From Bradyrhizobium sp. 141 (GTDB lineage Bacteria; Pseudomonadota; Alphaproteobacteria; Rhizobiales; Xanthobacteraceae): a stretch of DNA of 64,000 bases. Numbering within the stretch: position 1 is the first letter of the stretch; the number at the start of each line of letters is the position of its first letter. Location: contig NZ_JADPKR010000026.1 in the NCBI RefSeq assembly GCF_023074055.1, forward strand, positions 124,001 through 188,000. Direction: 5' to 3'. Under the pieces are notes generated by a model. The model worked only from the letters and a program-made list of their open reading frames with translations, had not been told where the DNA came from and searched no databases. Shown piece after piece: positions 37,002-46,021 of this stretch. The position numbers and the translations under genes were made by a program.

Positions 37002-38216
37002 ATGAGCCGCCGTATCAAAAGAACCGATCCAAAGCCCCGTTCGCGCGACGAGCGCAAGGAGGCGCGCCCGTTCAAGGCGCGCAGCGCGAAGACAGCCGGC
37101 CCGCGTCCGGGCGGCAAGCCGAGTGGCAAGCCGCCGCGCTTTGCGGGCGAGCGCGCCGAACGACGTGCGCCGAAAGTCGCGCAGGAAAGACCTGCGCCGG
37201 AAAAACCGGTCGAGGCATTGCTGCCGACCAAGGTGCAGACCGTCACGGTGACGGCCGACGAGAACAACATGCGCGTCGACCGCTTCCTCGAAGCGCGCTT
37301 TCCCGGCCTGTCGTTCTCCCACATCCAGCGCGTCGTGCGCAAAGGCGAGCTGCGCGTCGACGGCAAGCGTGTCGACAGCAAGGACCGCCTGGAGGAGGGC
37401 CAGAGCGTGCGCATTCCGCCGCTCAAGCTCGACACGCCGAAGACGGCCGGCCCGCTGTCGGAAGCCGCGCAAAAGACGCTCGCCGCGCTGAAGGAGATGA
37501 CGATCTACGAGGATGACGACGTCCTCGTACTGAACAAGCCCGTGGGCCTTGCCGTGCAGGGCGGCTCCGGCATGACGCGGCACATCGACCAGATGCTGGA
37601 GGTGATGCGCGATTCCAAGGGCCAGAAGCCGCGCCTCGTGCACCGCATCGATCGCGAGACGTCGGGTTGTCTCCTGATCGCCAAGACGCGCTTTGCCGCC
37701 TCGCATCTGACCGGCGCGTTCCGCTCGCGATCGGCGCGCAAGGTCTATTGGGCGCTGGTGCCGGGCCTGCCAAAGCCGAAGCAGGGCCGCATCTCGACCT
37801 TCCTCGCCAAGGAAGAGAGCGAGGACGACACCATCATGCGCGTCGCCCAGCATGGCGACGAGGGCGCGAGCCACGCGGTGACCTATTACGCGGTGGTCGA
37901 GACCGCCGGTAACAAGCTGACCTGGGTCTCGCTGAAGCCGGTGACGGGCCGCACCCACCAGCTGCGGGCCCACATGGCCCATATCGGCCATCCCATCATC
38001 GGCGATCCCAAATATTTCAACATCGAGAACTGGCAGCTGCCGGGCGGCCTGCAAAACCGGCTGCATCTGCTGGCACGCCGCATCGTCATTCCGCATCCGC
38101 GCGGCGGCGTGATCGACGCCACCGCGCCACTGCCGCAGCACATGCAGCAGTCGTGGAATCTGCTCGGGCTCGATGCGAGCCGGTTTGATCCGATCGAGAA
38201 TGCGCCGGAGGAATAG
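37002..38216 (+). CDS. RluC/RluD-family 23S rRNA pseudouridine synthase
   Basis: A 404-residue enzyme converting uridine to pseudouridine in rRNA. The first ~75 residues are a basic Lys/Arg/Pro-rich extension. An S4 RNA-binding domain follows (MRVDRFLEARFPGLSFSHIQ). The catalytic domain has HRIDRETSGCLLIAKT with the nucleophilic aspartate at 217. The C-terminal GRTHQLRAHMAHIGHPIIGD motif is present. Exact target bases cannot be read. It is followed by an ATP12 gene, a common alphaproteobacterial arrangement. Confidence 0.94.
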   Translation: MSRRIKRTDPKPRSRDERKEARPFKARSAKTAGPRPGGKPSGKPPRFAGERAERRAPKVAQERPAPEKPVEALLPTKVQTVTVTADENNMRVDRFLEARFPGLSFSHIQRVVRKGELRVDGKRVDSKDRLEEGQSVRIPPLKLDTPKTAGPLSEAAQKTLAALKEMTIYEDDDVLVLNKPVGLAVQGGSGMTRHIDQMLEVMRDSKGQKPRLVHRIDRETSGCLLIAKTRFAASHLTGAFRSRSARKVYWALVPGLPKPKQGRISTFLAKEESEDDTIMRVAQHGDEGASHAVTYYAVVETAGNKLTWVSLKPVTGRTHQLRAHMAHIGHPIIGDPKYFNIENWQLPGGLQNRLHLLARRIVIPHPRGGVIDATAPLPQHMQQSWNLLGLDASRFDPIENAPEE

Positions 38217-38353
38217 GGCTGAGCGACGCGGCCAGCCGGAGCCCGCTGAGCAGGGTCAGATGCCCGCAAGTTCCCTCATGCCCGCCGCTCGCTTTATCGG
38301 CCGCCGGGCTTATCTTAGAAGCCCGACGTTCAGCGGCAGGGACTTAAATCGAT

Positions 38354-39148
38354 ATGCGCGAATTGTTCGAAGAAGCCGCGGGGCAGCCCCCGCCGGATCC
38401 CCGGGAATCGGCGCGCGCGTCCGCGCGCCCGCCAGAGCGCAAGCGCTTCTACAAAGAGGCCGGCGTCACTGACGTCGAAGGCGGCTACGCCATCACCCTC
38501 GACGGCAAGCCGATCCGCACGCCCTCCGGCCGTCAAGTGGTGATCCCCTCGCGCGTCCTGGCCAACGCGGTGGCCGCGGAATGGGCGGCTCAAGGCGATA
38601 CGATCGATCCCGTGACCCTGCCGCTGACGCGGATCGCCAACAGCGTCGTGGAGGGCGTCGTCGACCGCGTCGAGCTCGTCAGCGCCGACCTCGCAAAATA
38701 CTTCGAGTCCGATTTGCTGTTCTATCGTGCCGGCCAACCCGAAGGGCTGGTCGCCCGCGAGGCCGCGCATTGGGATCCCGTGCTGTTCTGGGCCGCGGAG
38801 ACGTTGGGTGCGCATTTCATCCTGTCTGAGGGCGTCATGCACGTGAAGCAGCCCGACGAGGCCGTCGAAGCCGCGCGCGCCGCGCTGCCAGGGGACGCCT
38901 GGTCAGTGGCCGCACTCCACGTGGTGACGACCCTGACCGGCTCGGCGCTGCTGGCGCTGGCTCTGGCGCATGGCGCGCGGGACGCCGGCCAGGTCTGGGC
39001 CGCTGCCCATGTCGATGAGGACTGGAACGCCGACCAATGGGGCGTGGACGAGGAGGCAGCTAGCCGCCGGGCCACCCGCGCGCGGGATTTCGAGGCCGCC
39101 GTGGCGGTTTTGGCCGCTATAAAGCCGCAAGCGGCCAAAGGTCCTTAA
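38354..39148 (+). CDS. ATP12-family F1-ATPase assembly chaperone
   Basis: A 264-residue homologue of mitochondrial Atp12, which binds the F1 alpha subunit before alpha/beta assembly. RFYKEAGVTDVEGGYAITLDGKPIRTP and the later WDPVLFWAAETLGAHF are family motifs. The gene occurs in alphaproteobacteria and mitochondria, supporting the taxonomic placement. The N-terminal 30 residues are Pro/Ala/Arg-rich and may be dispensable. Confidence 0.94.
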   Translation: MRELFEEAAGQPPPDPRESARASARPPERKRFYKEAGVTDVEGGYAITLDGKPIRTPSGRQVVIPSRVLANAVAAEWAAQGDTIDPVTLPLTRIANSVVEGVVDRVELVSADLAKYFESDLLFYRAGQPEGLVAREAAHWDPVLFWAAETLGAHFILSEGVMHVKQPDEAVEAARAALPGDAWSVAALHVVTTLTGSALLALALAHGARDAGQVWAAAHVDEDWNADQWGVDEEAASRRATRARDFEAAVAVLAAIKPQAAKGP

Positions 39149-39205
39149 CGAGAGGTTTACGACGGCGGCCTTAGGGTGTGGCCAGCGCTCCATGGGCCCC
39201 CTGAG

Positions 39206-40798
39206 ATGCCGACGCCGGTCACTTCCATCGTTCCCGTCAGTGCCGCCAGCCCCGTGGCGGATGCGGCGACGCCTGACCTCGTGCTTCAGGCCGGCAGCGT
39301 CGTCGATGCCAGGGTGGTGAGCGTGCTCGCCGACAATCTGGTGCGGATTGCGATCGCCAACCTCTCGATGGACGTGATGTCGGAGGTATCGCTGACGCCC
39401 GGGCAGAATCTCCAGCTGGCCGTGTCGCAGAACGATGGCACCATCCGCCTCGCCGTATTGGGCGGGGCAGGCGAGGCGGCCACCGATCAGATTACGCTGA
39501 CGCCGCGTGCGGCTTCGCTGGTGGAGAGCCCGCCGCTTGCGCCGTCGGTCAATGCGGCGCGCACTGCTCTGACGCCGACCGAACAGATTGCAGTCACATT
39601 GGCTTCGGCCGAGGCCGCGACCAGGCAGGGTAGCCAGGCGCCGCTGTTTGCCAATCTGGCGTCCGTCGTCACCGGCAGCAATCTGCCCGCCGGCTTGAAG
39701 CAGGCGGTGCTGGACGTCCTGGCGCAGCAGACGCCGCTCAATCCCGGGCTCAATGGCGCCGATGTCGAGTCCGCGTTCCAGAAATCCGGCTTGTTCCTCG
39801 AGGCCTCGCTGGCCCCGGGCGCGACGCCGCCCTCCGGCACGATGCCCGACCTGAAAGCGGCATTGCTGGTGCTGCGCCAGACCTTGGCCACGCTCGAGTC
39901 CGCTGCGCCGCAGGCGCAAGGCGCGGCGCTCCCGGCCAGCACCACGGGATCACCGCAGGTCGCCGCCGCGCCCGCTCAGGCGTCGTCGATCGAGCCGGAA
40001 ATCGCCCAACAGCCGCAAATGCCGCGCAGTCCCAATCTCGCGGCCGCCGTGCTGGCCGACATGGCGTCAGACGCGCCGCAAACGGCGATGCCGCGGCTCG
40101 TGTCCGCCGGCCTTGCCGCAAGCCTCCTGCAGGAGGTCACGCAAGACCTGCCGCGCCTGACCGGCAACGTGCCCGGCTCCAACAGAGCCGTGCCCGACGG
40201 CCATATCTTCGAGGCAGCGGCGCGCGCGACACCGCCGCCGTTTCGTGGCGCGCTGCCGTCGCCGCAATCCATTGCCGCGCCATCGCTCGCGCCGGATACG
40301 CCGCTCTCCACGACCGTGCATCGCCTGCTCGACGATACCGATGCCGCGATCGCGCGGCAGACCCTGCTCCAGGTCGCTTCGCTCCCCGATCGCACCGACG
40401 CCAGCGGCCACCGCGTTGATCCGGCGGTGCCGCAGTGGAATTTCGAGATTCCCTTTGCGACGCCGCGGGGCACCGCGATGGCGCAGTTCGAGATCTCGCG
40501 CGACGGTGGCAACGAATCCGCCGATCCCGCCAAGCAAGCCTGGCGCGCGCGCTTCACGCTCAATGTCGAGCCGGCCGGCCCGGTGCATGCGCTGATCACG
40601 CTGAACGGCGACAAGACGTTTGTGCGGATGTGGGCGGAGCGGCCGGCGACCGCGCAGCAGCTCCGCGCCGGCGTCGGTGAGCTCAATCAGGCTTTGGCGC
40701 GAGCCGAGCTCAAGCCCGGCGATATCGTGGTTCGCGAGGGCATGCCCCCACAACCGGCACCGGCCCGCGCCGGCCATTTCCTGGATCGCGCCACATGA
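39206..40798 (+). CDS. FliK-like flagellar hook-length control family protein
   Basis: A 530-residue protein. The first ~400 residues are low-complexity Ala/Pro/Ser/Thr/Gln-rich, as in FliK rulers. The last ~100 residues form a Flg_hook-like domain ([20 protein letters not shown], then [20 protein letters not shown]). The ATG at 39206 is preferred to an in-frame GTG at 39176. It overlaps the next gene, an FlhB C-domain homologue, by ATGA. No other flagellar gene is present, so this is an orphan pair and its link to motility or another secretion system is inference. Confidence 0.85.
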   Translation: MPTPVTSIVPVSAASPVADAATPDLVLQAGSVVDARVVSVLADNLVRIAIANLSMDVMSEVSLTPGQNLQLAVSQNDGTIRLAVLGGAGEAATDQITLTPRAASLVESPPLAPSVNAARTALTPTEQIAVTLASAEAATRQGSQAPLFANLASVVTGSNLPAGLKQAVLDVLAQQTPLNPGLNGADVESAFQKSGLFLEASLAPGATPPSGTMPDLKAALLVLRQTLATLESAAPQAQGAALPASTTGSPQVAAAPAQASSIEPEIAQQPQMPRSPNLAAAVLADMASDAPQTAMPRLVSAGLAASLLQEVTQDLPRLTGNVPGSNRAVPDGHIFEAAARATPPPFRGALPSPQSIAAPSLAPDTPLSTTVHRLLDDTDAAIARQTLLQVASLPDRTDASGHRVDPAVPQWNFEIPFATPRGTAMAQFEISRDGGNESADPAKQAWRARFTLNVEPAGPVHALITLNGDKTFVRMWAERPATAQQLRAGVGELNQALARAELKPGDIVVREGMPPQPAPARAGHFLDRAT

Positions 40799-41058
40799 GC
40801 GATCCATCCAAGCTCGCGATTGCCCTGCACTACGAGAAGGGCACCAACGCGCCGGTCGTCGTCGCCAAGGGCAGGGGCACGATCGGCGAAAAGATCGTCG
40901 AGATTGCCAAGGCCCACGACATCCCGATCGAGGAAAACGAGGTCCTGGCCGGCGCGCTGTCCAAGGTCGAGCTCGGCGAGGAGATCCCGCCGGACCTCTA
41001 CAAGGCGGTCGCCGAGGTGCTGGTGTTCGTGCTGCGGCTGTCGGGCCGGGGACGGTAA
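40795..41058 (+). CDS. FlhB cytoplasmic C-domain homologue (FlhX/YlqH-like)
   Basis: An 87-residue protein matching the part of FlhB that follows the self-cleavage site: [21 protein letters not shown] and [21 protein letters not shown]. At the position of the NPTH cleavage motif it has DPSK, so it resembles a pre-cut C-domain that cannot autocleave. No membrane segment. Its coupling to the FliK-like gene mirrors the FliK-FlhB substrate-switching partnership. Confidence 0.9.
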   Translation: MSDPSKLAIALHYEKGTNAPVVVAKGRGTIGEKIVEIAKAHDIPIEENEVLAGALSKVELGEEIPPDLYKAVAEVLVFVLRLSGRGR

Positions 41059-41094
41059 GACTTACCTGTCATCGTTTCACCACGTAGCGGCGGC

Positions 41095-41952
41095 ATGGTC
41101 GCGACCGCTTTCATGACTCAACGGACATCGCTCTTGATCACCCGCCGTTCCACCCTCGGCCTGCTTGCCGCAGCCGCCACCCTGCCGTCTCGTGCGCTCG
41201 CCCACGTCGCGCCGCCGCGCAACGAGATCCGCGACAGCCTTGCAAAGCGCTTCACTGACCTTGGCACATCAGGCACCTTCGTTGGCTACAAGGTCGAGGA
41301 CTATCTGGTCGTCGCCAGCGACAAGGAGCGCTCGGGCGAGGGGAAGCTGCCGGCCTCGACCTTCAAGATTGCGAACTCGCTGATCGCGCTTGAGACCGGC
41401 GTGGTCACCGATCCCGACAAGGACGTGTTTCCCTGGGATGGCGTGAAGCGCCCGATCGAGGCCTGGAACAAGGATCACACGCTGCGCAGCGCGATCGCGG
41501 TCAGCGCGGTGCCGGTCTATCAGGAGATCGCGCGCCGCATCGGCCAGGAGCGGATGCAAAAATACGTCGACGAATTCGACTACGGCAATCGCGACATCGG
41601 CGGCGGCATCGACCAGTTCTGGCTCACCGGGGCGTTGCGCATCGATCCGGTCGAGCAGATCGATTTCGTCGATCGGCTGCGCCGCCGCGCACTGCCGGTC
41701 AGCAAGCGCAGCCAGGATCTGGTCGCCGACATCCTGCCGGTGACCAAGGTGGGCGACAGCGTCATCCGCGCCAAGTCTGGCCTGCTCGGTGCAGAGCGCG
41801 GCGAGCCGTCGCTCGGCTGGATGGTCGGCTGGGCCGAGAAGGGCGAGGCGCACACCGTCTTCGCGCTCAACATGGATTGCAAGGAGCCGCGTCTCGTCAG
41901 TGAGCGCATGCCGCTGACGCAAGCGTGCCTTGCCGAGATCGGCGCGATCTAG
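41095..41952 (+). CDS. Class D (OXA-type) beta-lactamase with Tat-like signal
   Basis: A 285-residue serine beta-lactamase. The acylation motif STFK is at 88-91 (PASTFKIANSLIALE), followed by SAV as SxV, YGN (DFDYGNRDIGG) and a KSG box (VIRAKSGLLGAE). FPWDG and DQFWL are also typical. The N-terminus RRSTLGLLAAAATLPSRALA looks like a twin-arginine signal ending in an Ala-x-Ala-like site. An in-frame ATG at 41113 is an alternative start. Its substrate range cannot be predicted. Confidence 0.92.
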   Translation: MVATAFMTQRTSLLITRRSTLGLLAAAATLPSRALAHVAPPRNEIRDSLAKRFTDLGTSGTFVGYKVEDYLVVASDKERSGEGKLPASTFKIANSLIALETGVVTDPDKDVFPWDGVKRPIEAWNKDHTLRSAIAVSAVPVYQEIARRIGQERMQKYVDEFDYGNRDIGGGIDQFWLTGALRIDPVEQIDFVDRLRRRALPVSKRSQDLVADILPVTKVGDSVIRAKSGLLGAERGEPSLGWMVGWAEKGEAHTVFALNMDCKEPRLVSERMPLTQACLAEIGAI

Positions 41953-41975
41953 CGAGCCAGGAAAGTGGTAGGGCC

Positions 41976-42042
41976 CGTCATTGCGAGGAGCTCGCGACAA
42001 AATTGCGAAGCAATTTTGCGCTGATGCGACGAAGCAATCCAG
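41976..42042. repeat. CGTCATTGCGAGGAGC...GAAGCAATCCAG repeat with internal hairpin
   Basis: A CATTGCGAGGAGC left end and GCGACGAAGCAATCC right end, containing the tight inverted repeat AAAATTGC-GAA-GCAATTTT at 41999-42017. Known to me as a frequent intergenic repeat in Bradyrhizobium. It abuts the next repeat at 42066. Confidence 0.7.
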
Positions 42043-42065
42043 AGTCTTTCCGTTGAGGCGGTCCT

Positions 42066-42150
42066 GTAGGGTGGGCAAAGGCGCGTAGCGCCGTGCCCAC
42101 CATTTCTCCATACGGACGATTTGGTGGGCACTCCGCTTTGGCCACCCTAC
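42066..42150. repeat. GTAGGGTGGGCAAAG palindromic repeat, copy 2
   Basis: Inverted ends GTAGGGTGGGCAAAGGCGC and GCTTTGGCCACCCTAC, with the inner GTGCCCACCA/TGGTGGGCAC pair, between convergent genes. Confidence 0.9.
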
Positions 42151-42175
42151 GGTATCGCGTGCGGAGTAGGCATAC

Positions 42176-43180
42176 TCACCCCAGCTTGAACAACACCTGC
42201 AAAAACTCCTCGACGGCCTTGCGCGCTTCAGCGGCCGTCTTCGGATTTCCGCCGACATGCGGGTTCAGCTCGACGCAGGAATCCTTGTAGGAGAAGGGCG
42301 CGTTGGTGTCGCCGTTCATCAGCACGCTGCCATCGCCTTCCCTGATGTGGCAGTTGCGTACGGTCTGCGCATTGGCTGATACGGCCACGGTGTTGACGCC
42401 GAGCAGGCCGCTGTCGAACCCGTGCGCGCTATCAGGGTATTCGGTCAGCACCACATCGCGCCCGGCGGTCTTGAGCCGCTCGACGAAGGCCTTACAGCTC
42501 TTGACGGGATTGTAGTCATCCGGCGTGCCGTGGAAGATGTGGATCGGGCGTGCGGTGACCTCGCTATCGCCGATGTACGTCGTCGAGCAGTCCGGATAGA
42601 AGGGGATATAGGCGGCGAACTGGATACCGGACTTGTTCCAGAGCTTGTTGAAGCGCTCCAGGCTCGCATAGAGCGTCGCCTGTCCGCCGCGCGAAAAGCC
42701 CATCAGCACGATACGGTCCGGATCGACGCGCGGGTGTTTCGCCAGGATTTCCAGCGAGCGGTAGATGTCGACGATCAGATTGAGCCGGCCAAGTAGCGCC
42801 TGGTTCGGTCCCACCACCGTCAGCCCGCGGCCGGTGAAACCGTCGATCACGAAGGTCGAGATGCCCATGGCGTTGAAAGCGTGCACCCAGGCCTCGGTGG
42901 TGGCGCCGACGCCGCTCGAGCCGTGCATCAGCACCACGACGGGAAGCTTGCCGGTGCCCTGGGCGACGCGCAATTCGCCCGCCACCGTCACCGGCTTGCC
43001 GGCCGCGGCATCGCCGCTGAGGAATTGCTGGTCGGAGAGGGTGAGCGAGGGGATCGGGTAGATCTCGGCGCGGGTGGCGACTTCCTTCGGCAGCGCCTGC
43101 GCGACGGCTTCGCCACCGACGAACGAGCTCGAAACGCACAGCGCGATCAGCGCTGCGACGGCGCGCCATGTCGTGGCCAT
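42176..43180 (-). CDS. Secreted dienelactone hydrolase-like alpha/beta hydrolase
   Basis: A 334-residue protein. The ATG at 43180, after a GGGAGC site, gives a signal peptide MATTWRAVAALIALCVSSS with cleavage near GGEAVAQA; upstream in-frame codons are not used. The oxyanion motif VVLMHGSSGVG, the nucleophile elbow GFSRGGQ and the late AHGFD histidine support a complete catalytic triad. Several conserved cysteines near the C-terminus suggest disulphides. Substrate unknown. Confidence 0.88.
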   Translation of the reverse strand: MATTWRAVAALIALCVSSSFVGGEAVAQALPKEVATRAEIYPIPSLTLSDQQFLSGDAAAGKPVTVAGELRVAQGTGKLPVVVLMHGSSGVGATTEAWVHAFNAMGISTFVIDGFTGRGLTVVGPNQALLGRLNLIVDIYRSLEILAKHPRVDPDRIVLMGFSRGGQATLYASLERFNKLWNKSGIQFAAYIPFYPDCSTTYIGDSEVTARPIHIFHGTPDDYNPVKSCKAFVERLKTAGRDVVLTEYPDSAHGFDSGLLGVNTVAVSANAQTVRNCHIREGDGSVLMNGDTNAPFSYKDSCVELNPHVGGNPKTAAEARKAVEEFLQVLFKLG

Positions 43181-43253
43181 TGGATGCTCCCCTGATTTTT
43201 GGTCAGTAGAACAACGGGCCCGCGCGCTGTCAATTGATGCGTGCAGTTGCCCG

Positions 43254-43673
43254 CTAGGCCGGCAACTGCACTTCAGTCGTCGCAATCAGGCGCCAGTCGG
43301 CAAGCGCGGCCAGGCGGTGCGGTTCGGCGTCACGTCGATAATCCGCGCTCAAGACAATGCGCTGAAAGGTTGCGAAGTCGGGGTAGCGGACGATGGCCGC
43401 ATCGTGCCAGGCTTCGCCTTCCGTTCCCACCAGCAAAGCTCCGACCGATCCAAGCCAGTTTGGCACGACCCCTTGGTCGAGCGCCAGCTTGCGAAATGCA
43501 GGAACATATCGCGTGTAGTAGGCATCGCGGCCGCTGCAAGCGCCAAGCTTCGAGATCGCTCGGTACAAAGCCTCATCCCGATAGCGGAGGAGGTTGAGCA
43601 TGAAGATCGGCTGATCTTCCGGCAATTTTGCGCGCGCCGATGCGAGTGATGCTTCGCCGATTTCAACAAACAC
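43254..43673 (-). CDS. DUF1330-like small protein
   Basis: A 139-residue protein of the dimeric alpha/beta-barrel type: QPIFMLNLLRYRDEALY and AWHDAAIVRYPDFATFQRIV match the DUF1330 pattern. A GTG start at 43673 is chosen because GGAGAG lies just upstream; a TTG at 43685 would add four residues. It is divergent from a LysR regulator with an LTTR box between them, so it is the likely regulated gene. Function unknown. Confidence 0.75.
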   Translation of the reverse strand: MFVEIGEASLASARAKLPEDQPIFMLNLLRYRDEALYRAISKLGACSGRDAYYTRYVPAFRKLALDQGVVPNWLGSVGALLVGTEGEAWHDAAIVRYPDFATFQRIVLSADYRRDAEPHRLAALADWRLIATTEVQLPA

Positions 43674-43689
43674 TATTCTCTCCAATCGT

Positions 43690-43710
43690 CAGATCCATTG
43701 CTGCGATCTG
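43690..43710. promoter_or_regulatory. LysR-type regulator binding site
   Basis: CAGATC-N9-GATCTG, a perfect 6-base inverted repeat containing the canonical ATC-N9-GAT (T-N11-A at 43694/43706). It lies in the 95-base gap between the LysR gene and the DUF1330-like gene. Confidence 0.65.
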
Positions 43711-43768
43711 ATATCAGCCCTCACAGGCGGACTTGTAGTGGGCGCAATGTCATTGCTATGATGACCTC

Positions 43769-44701
43769 ATGGCAACACCGCGCAGCCATCAGCAGCTCCT
43801 CAACCTGCTTCAGTTCGTCCGCGTCGTCGAAGCGGGCTCCTTTGCAGAAGCCGCCCGCCGCGCCGGAACGTCGACCTCGGCGATGTCGAAGGCGATTGCG
43901 CGGTTCGAGCAGATGCGGGGCGTGAAGCTTCTTCATCGCACCACGCATGCGATCTCATTGACGCATGACGGCGAACGCCTGCTGGAGAGCGCGCGTGATC
44001 TGTTGCGGCAGGCCGAGCAACTCGACGTGATGCTGGACGAAGCCACGGGCGGCGAAGCCGGACGCGTGCGCCTCGCAGCTCCGGGCGCTTTCCTCAGGGC
44101 GTGCATCGCGCCGAAGCTGCCCGCCATTCTAAAGGCCAATCCGGCGCTCGAGCTCGAACTGAAGGTAGACGATTTCGGCCTCGATCTGGGAACCGAAGGA
44201 ATCGACATCGCTATTCGCTTCGGCTCGCTCGATCGCCACCCGGGCGTCACCGCGAAGCGGCTCGCGACGTTCCCCTGGGTGCTGGTTGCGACCCGCCGCT
44301 ATGTCGAGGTCATGGGAGAACCGCGCTCGGTGCGAGACCTCAAGGCGCATCATCAGATTGGTTTTCGCGATCCGGCAACGGGACAGCTCATGCCGTGGCA
44401 GTTTCAGGATCCGTCGGACGGCGCGCTGATCAGGATGTTGCCGCGAAAGCGCGTGGTCGTCGAGGACATGTCGGTGGCGTGGGCGATGGTCTCGCGCGGC
44501 CTCGGAATAGCCTGGCTTCCGGCATGGTGCGGCCTGAAGGATCTCGAAGGCGGACGCATTGTGGAGTTGTTGCGTCCCTGGCGGGTGCCGAATACGCCGA
44601 TCCACGCCGTCCAAGTCAGCCGCAAACAGATGCCGACGCGAATCCGCAGTCTGTTGCGGGTTCTCTCCGACAGTGCATCCACTTGGGACTATCACGGATA
44701 A
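43769..44701 (+). CDS. LysR-family transcriptional regulator
   Basis: A 310-residue LTTR. The winged helix-turn-helix is at residues ~8-65 (FVRVVEAGSFAEAARRAGTS then SAMSKAIARFEQ). The effector domain starts near 95 (GRVRLAAPGAFLRACIAPKL). The fold resembles the CrgA/AaeR subgroup. It probably controls the divergent DUF1330-like gene through the palindrome at 43690-43710. Effector unknown. Confidence 0.95.
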   Translation: MATPRSHQQLLNLLQFVRVVEAGSFAEAARRAGTSTSAMSKAIARFEQMRGVKLLHRTTHAISLTHDGERLLESARDLLRQAEQLDVMLDEATGGEAGRVRLAAPGAFLRACIAPKLPAILKANPALELELKVDDFGLDLGTEGIDIAIRFGSLDRHPGVTAKRLATFPWVLVATRRYVEVMGEPRSVRDLKAHHQIGFRDPATGQLMPWQFQDPSDGALIRMLPRKRVVVEDMSVAWAMVSRGLGIAWLPAWCGLKDLEGGRIVELLRPWRVPNTPIHAVQVSRKQMPTRIRSLLRVLSDSASTWDYHG

Positions 44702-44737
44702 ATCCGCGGCATCACTTTCGCCGGCTGAGCCGGGCTC

Positions 44738-45331
44738 TCAGGCGGTGCCGGTCTTCTTCGCCGTCAGTGCCTGGTCGATCGCAAAGCCGCCGATCTCGCT
44801 CATCGCCTGCGAGATCACGTCGCCGCGTCTGGCAAAGCCGCTGGAGAGATAATCGAACTGCGTCCGCGCCAGCCGCAAGACCTCGATCGGCACGGAGACC
44901 AATGTCTCGTTGAAGCTGTCGACGGAGGCGCGCAAGCTGTCCAGCTCGGCTGTGAGCTTGCCGATGTGGCTCTCGGCATTCTGCATCAGGCCGATCAGCT
45001 TGCCGCGCTCGGCATCGAAGGCGGCACGCTCGGCTGCGGCTGCCGCGGTGACCTCGGCAAGCTGCGCCCGCAGCCCCTTGATCTGGCCGACCATGGCATC
45101 GGAGGCGAGCTCGGCGGCCTCGCGCAGCTCGGCGTTGCGCGTGCTCTCGACCTGCTGCTCGTGATAGAGCCGCTCGGCCGACATCGCCCGCTGCGCCAGC
45201 GACTCGATCAGGCTTGCGGCACGCAGCAGCACTTCGCCGTTCCGCCCCGACACCATGCTGGCCATCCGCCGCAGGAAGTCGATGGTTTCAGACGATGAGT
45301 TCGGCGGCAGGGGGATGACCGTCGCGGACAT
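44738..45331 (-). CDS. Hypothetical Ala/Glu-rich coiled-coil protein
   Basis: A 197-residue soluble protein with no recognised family. The ATG at 45331 (MSATVIPLPPNSSSETIDFL) is preferred; the 37 upstream codons look non-coding. Residues about 45-150 have heptad-like Ala/Leu/Glu spacing (LREAAELASDAMVGQIKGLR, then AERAAFDAERGKLIGLM). No signal peptide or membrane segment. It is the downstream neighbour of a DUF4260 gene on the same strand, 136 bases apart. Confidence 0.75.
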   Translation of the reverse strand: MSATVIPLPPNSSSETIDFLRRMASMVSGRNGEVLLRAASLIESLAQRAMSAERLYHEQQVESTRNAELREAAELASDAMVGQIKGLRAQLAEVTAAAAAERAAFDAERGKLIGLMQNAESHIGKLTAELDSLRASVDSFNETLVSVPIEVLRLARTQFDYLSSGFARRGDVISQAMSEIGGFAIDQALTAKKTGTA

Positions 45332-45467
45332 GTGTGATGCTGAGCCAGGACTTGGTGACCGCCGCCGTACCGACTGGGCGCACGCAACATTCGGCGCCTG
45401 ATCGTAAGCTCGGAGCAAGCCTGAATCGGCGGGCCCGGTCAACCGGGCGGGGACACCAAATCTAAGG

Positions 45468-45872
45468 TCAGACGTCCTTCTGCCGCCCGATTCGCCCCAG
45501 ATGGGTGAAGCCGAACCCGGCCGAATATTTCAGGCCATAGCCGAGTGCCCGGTCGATGCCGATATGGGCGAGCCAGATCAAGGCGATGGACAGGGTGAGC
45601 GGTGAGGTGAGGCCAAAACCCAATGTCAGCAGCGTCACCGGCGCCATGTAGCTGTGGGCAGCGTTATAGACGATCCCGCCGGAGCGCGCGTCGGCGAGGT
45701 ATGCGAGGAAGCTGAGATCGGGGACGAAGAACAGCAGGGCAAACACCAGCCAGGAGCCGTCCCAGGCCCAGTAGAGCATCACCATGCCTGCGAACAGGGT
45801 CAGGCCCTCCAGGCGAAGCAGGATATTGACGCCGCCCGTCGCAGCTCCTGTTTCGGTAGCTCGGTCGTCCAT
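45468..45872 (-). CDS. DUF4260 family membrane protein
   Basis: A 134-residue protein with about four hydrophobic helices. [51 protein letters not shown] and [19 protein letters not shown] match the DUF4260 pattern with its conserved His/Asp residues. Function unknown in the family; inner membrane location expected. Confidence 0.9.
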   Translation of the reverse strand: MDDRATETGAATGGVNILLRLEGLTLFAGMVMLYWAWDGSWLVFALLFFVPDLSFLAYLADARSGGIVYNAAHSYMAPVTLLTLGFGLTSPLTLSIALIWLAHIGIDRALGYGLKYSAGFGFTHLGRIGRQKDV

Positions 45873-46021
45873 CTTCGTCTCCCAGGCAAAACTTTGTAAT
45901 TCCTTGCGCTTTCACGCTGCTTCAGGGCAGCCCTGCGACGCCGAAAGCCGCTTCCCGGTCCGCAAAACGCCGTGTTAGAACCCCCGCCAAGCATGTCCTA
46001 GTTAAGAACTGGCGGGAGCAA

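Noticed and set aside
41976..42150. Possible CRISPR or attachment site because of adjacent repeats
   Set aside because: The repeats are two different palindromic families, each once, with no regular spacing, and no cas, integrase or tRNA gene nearby.
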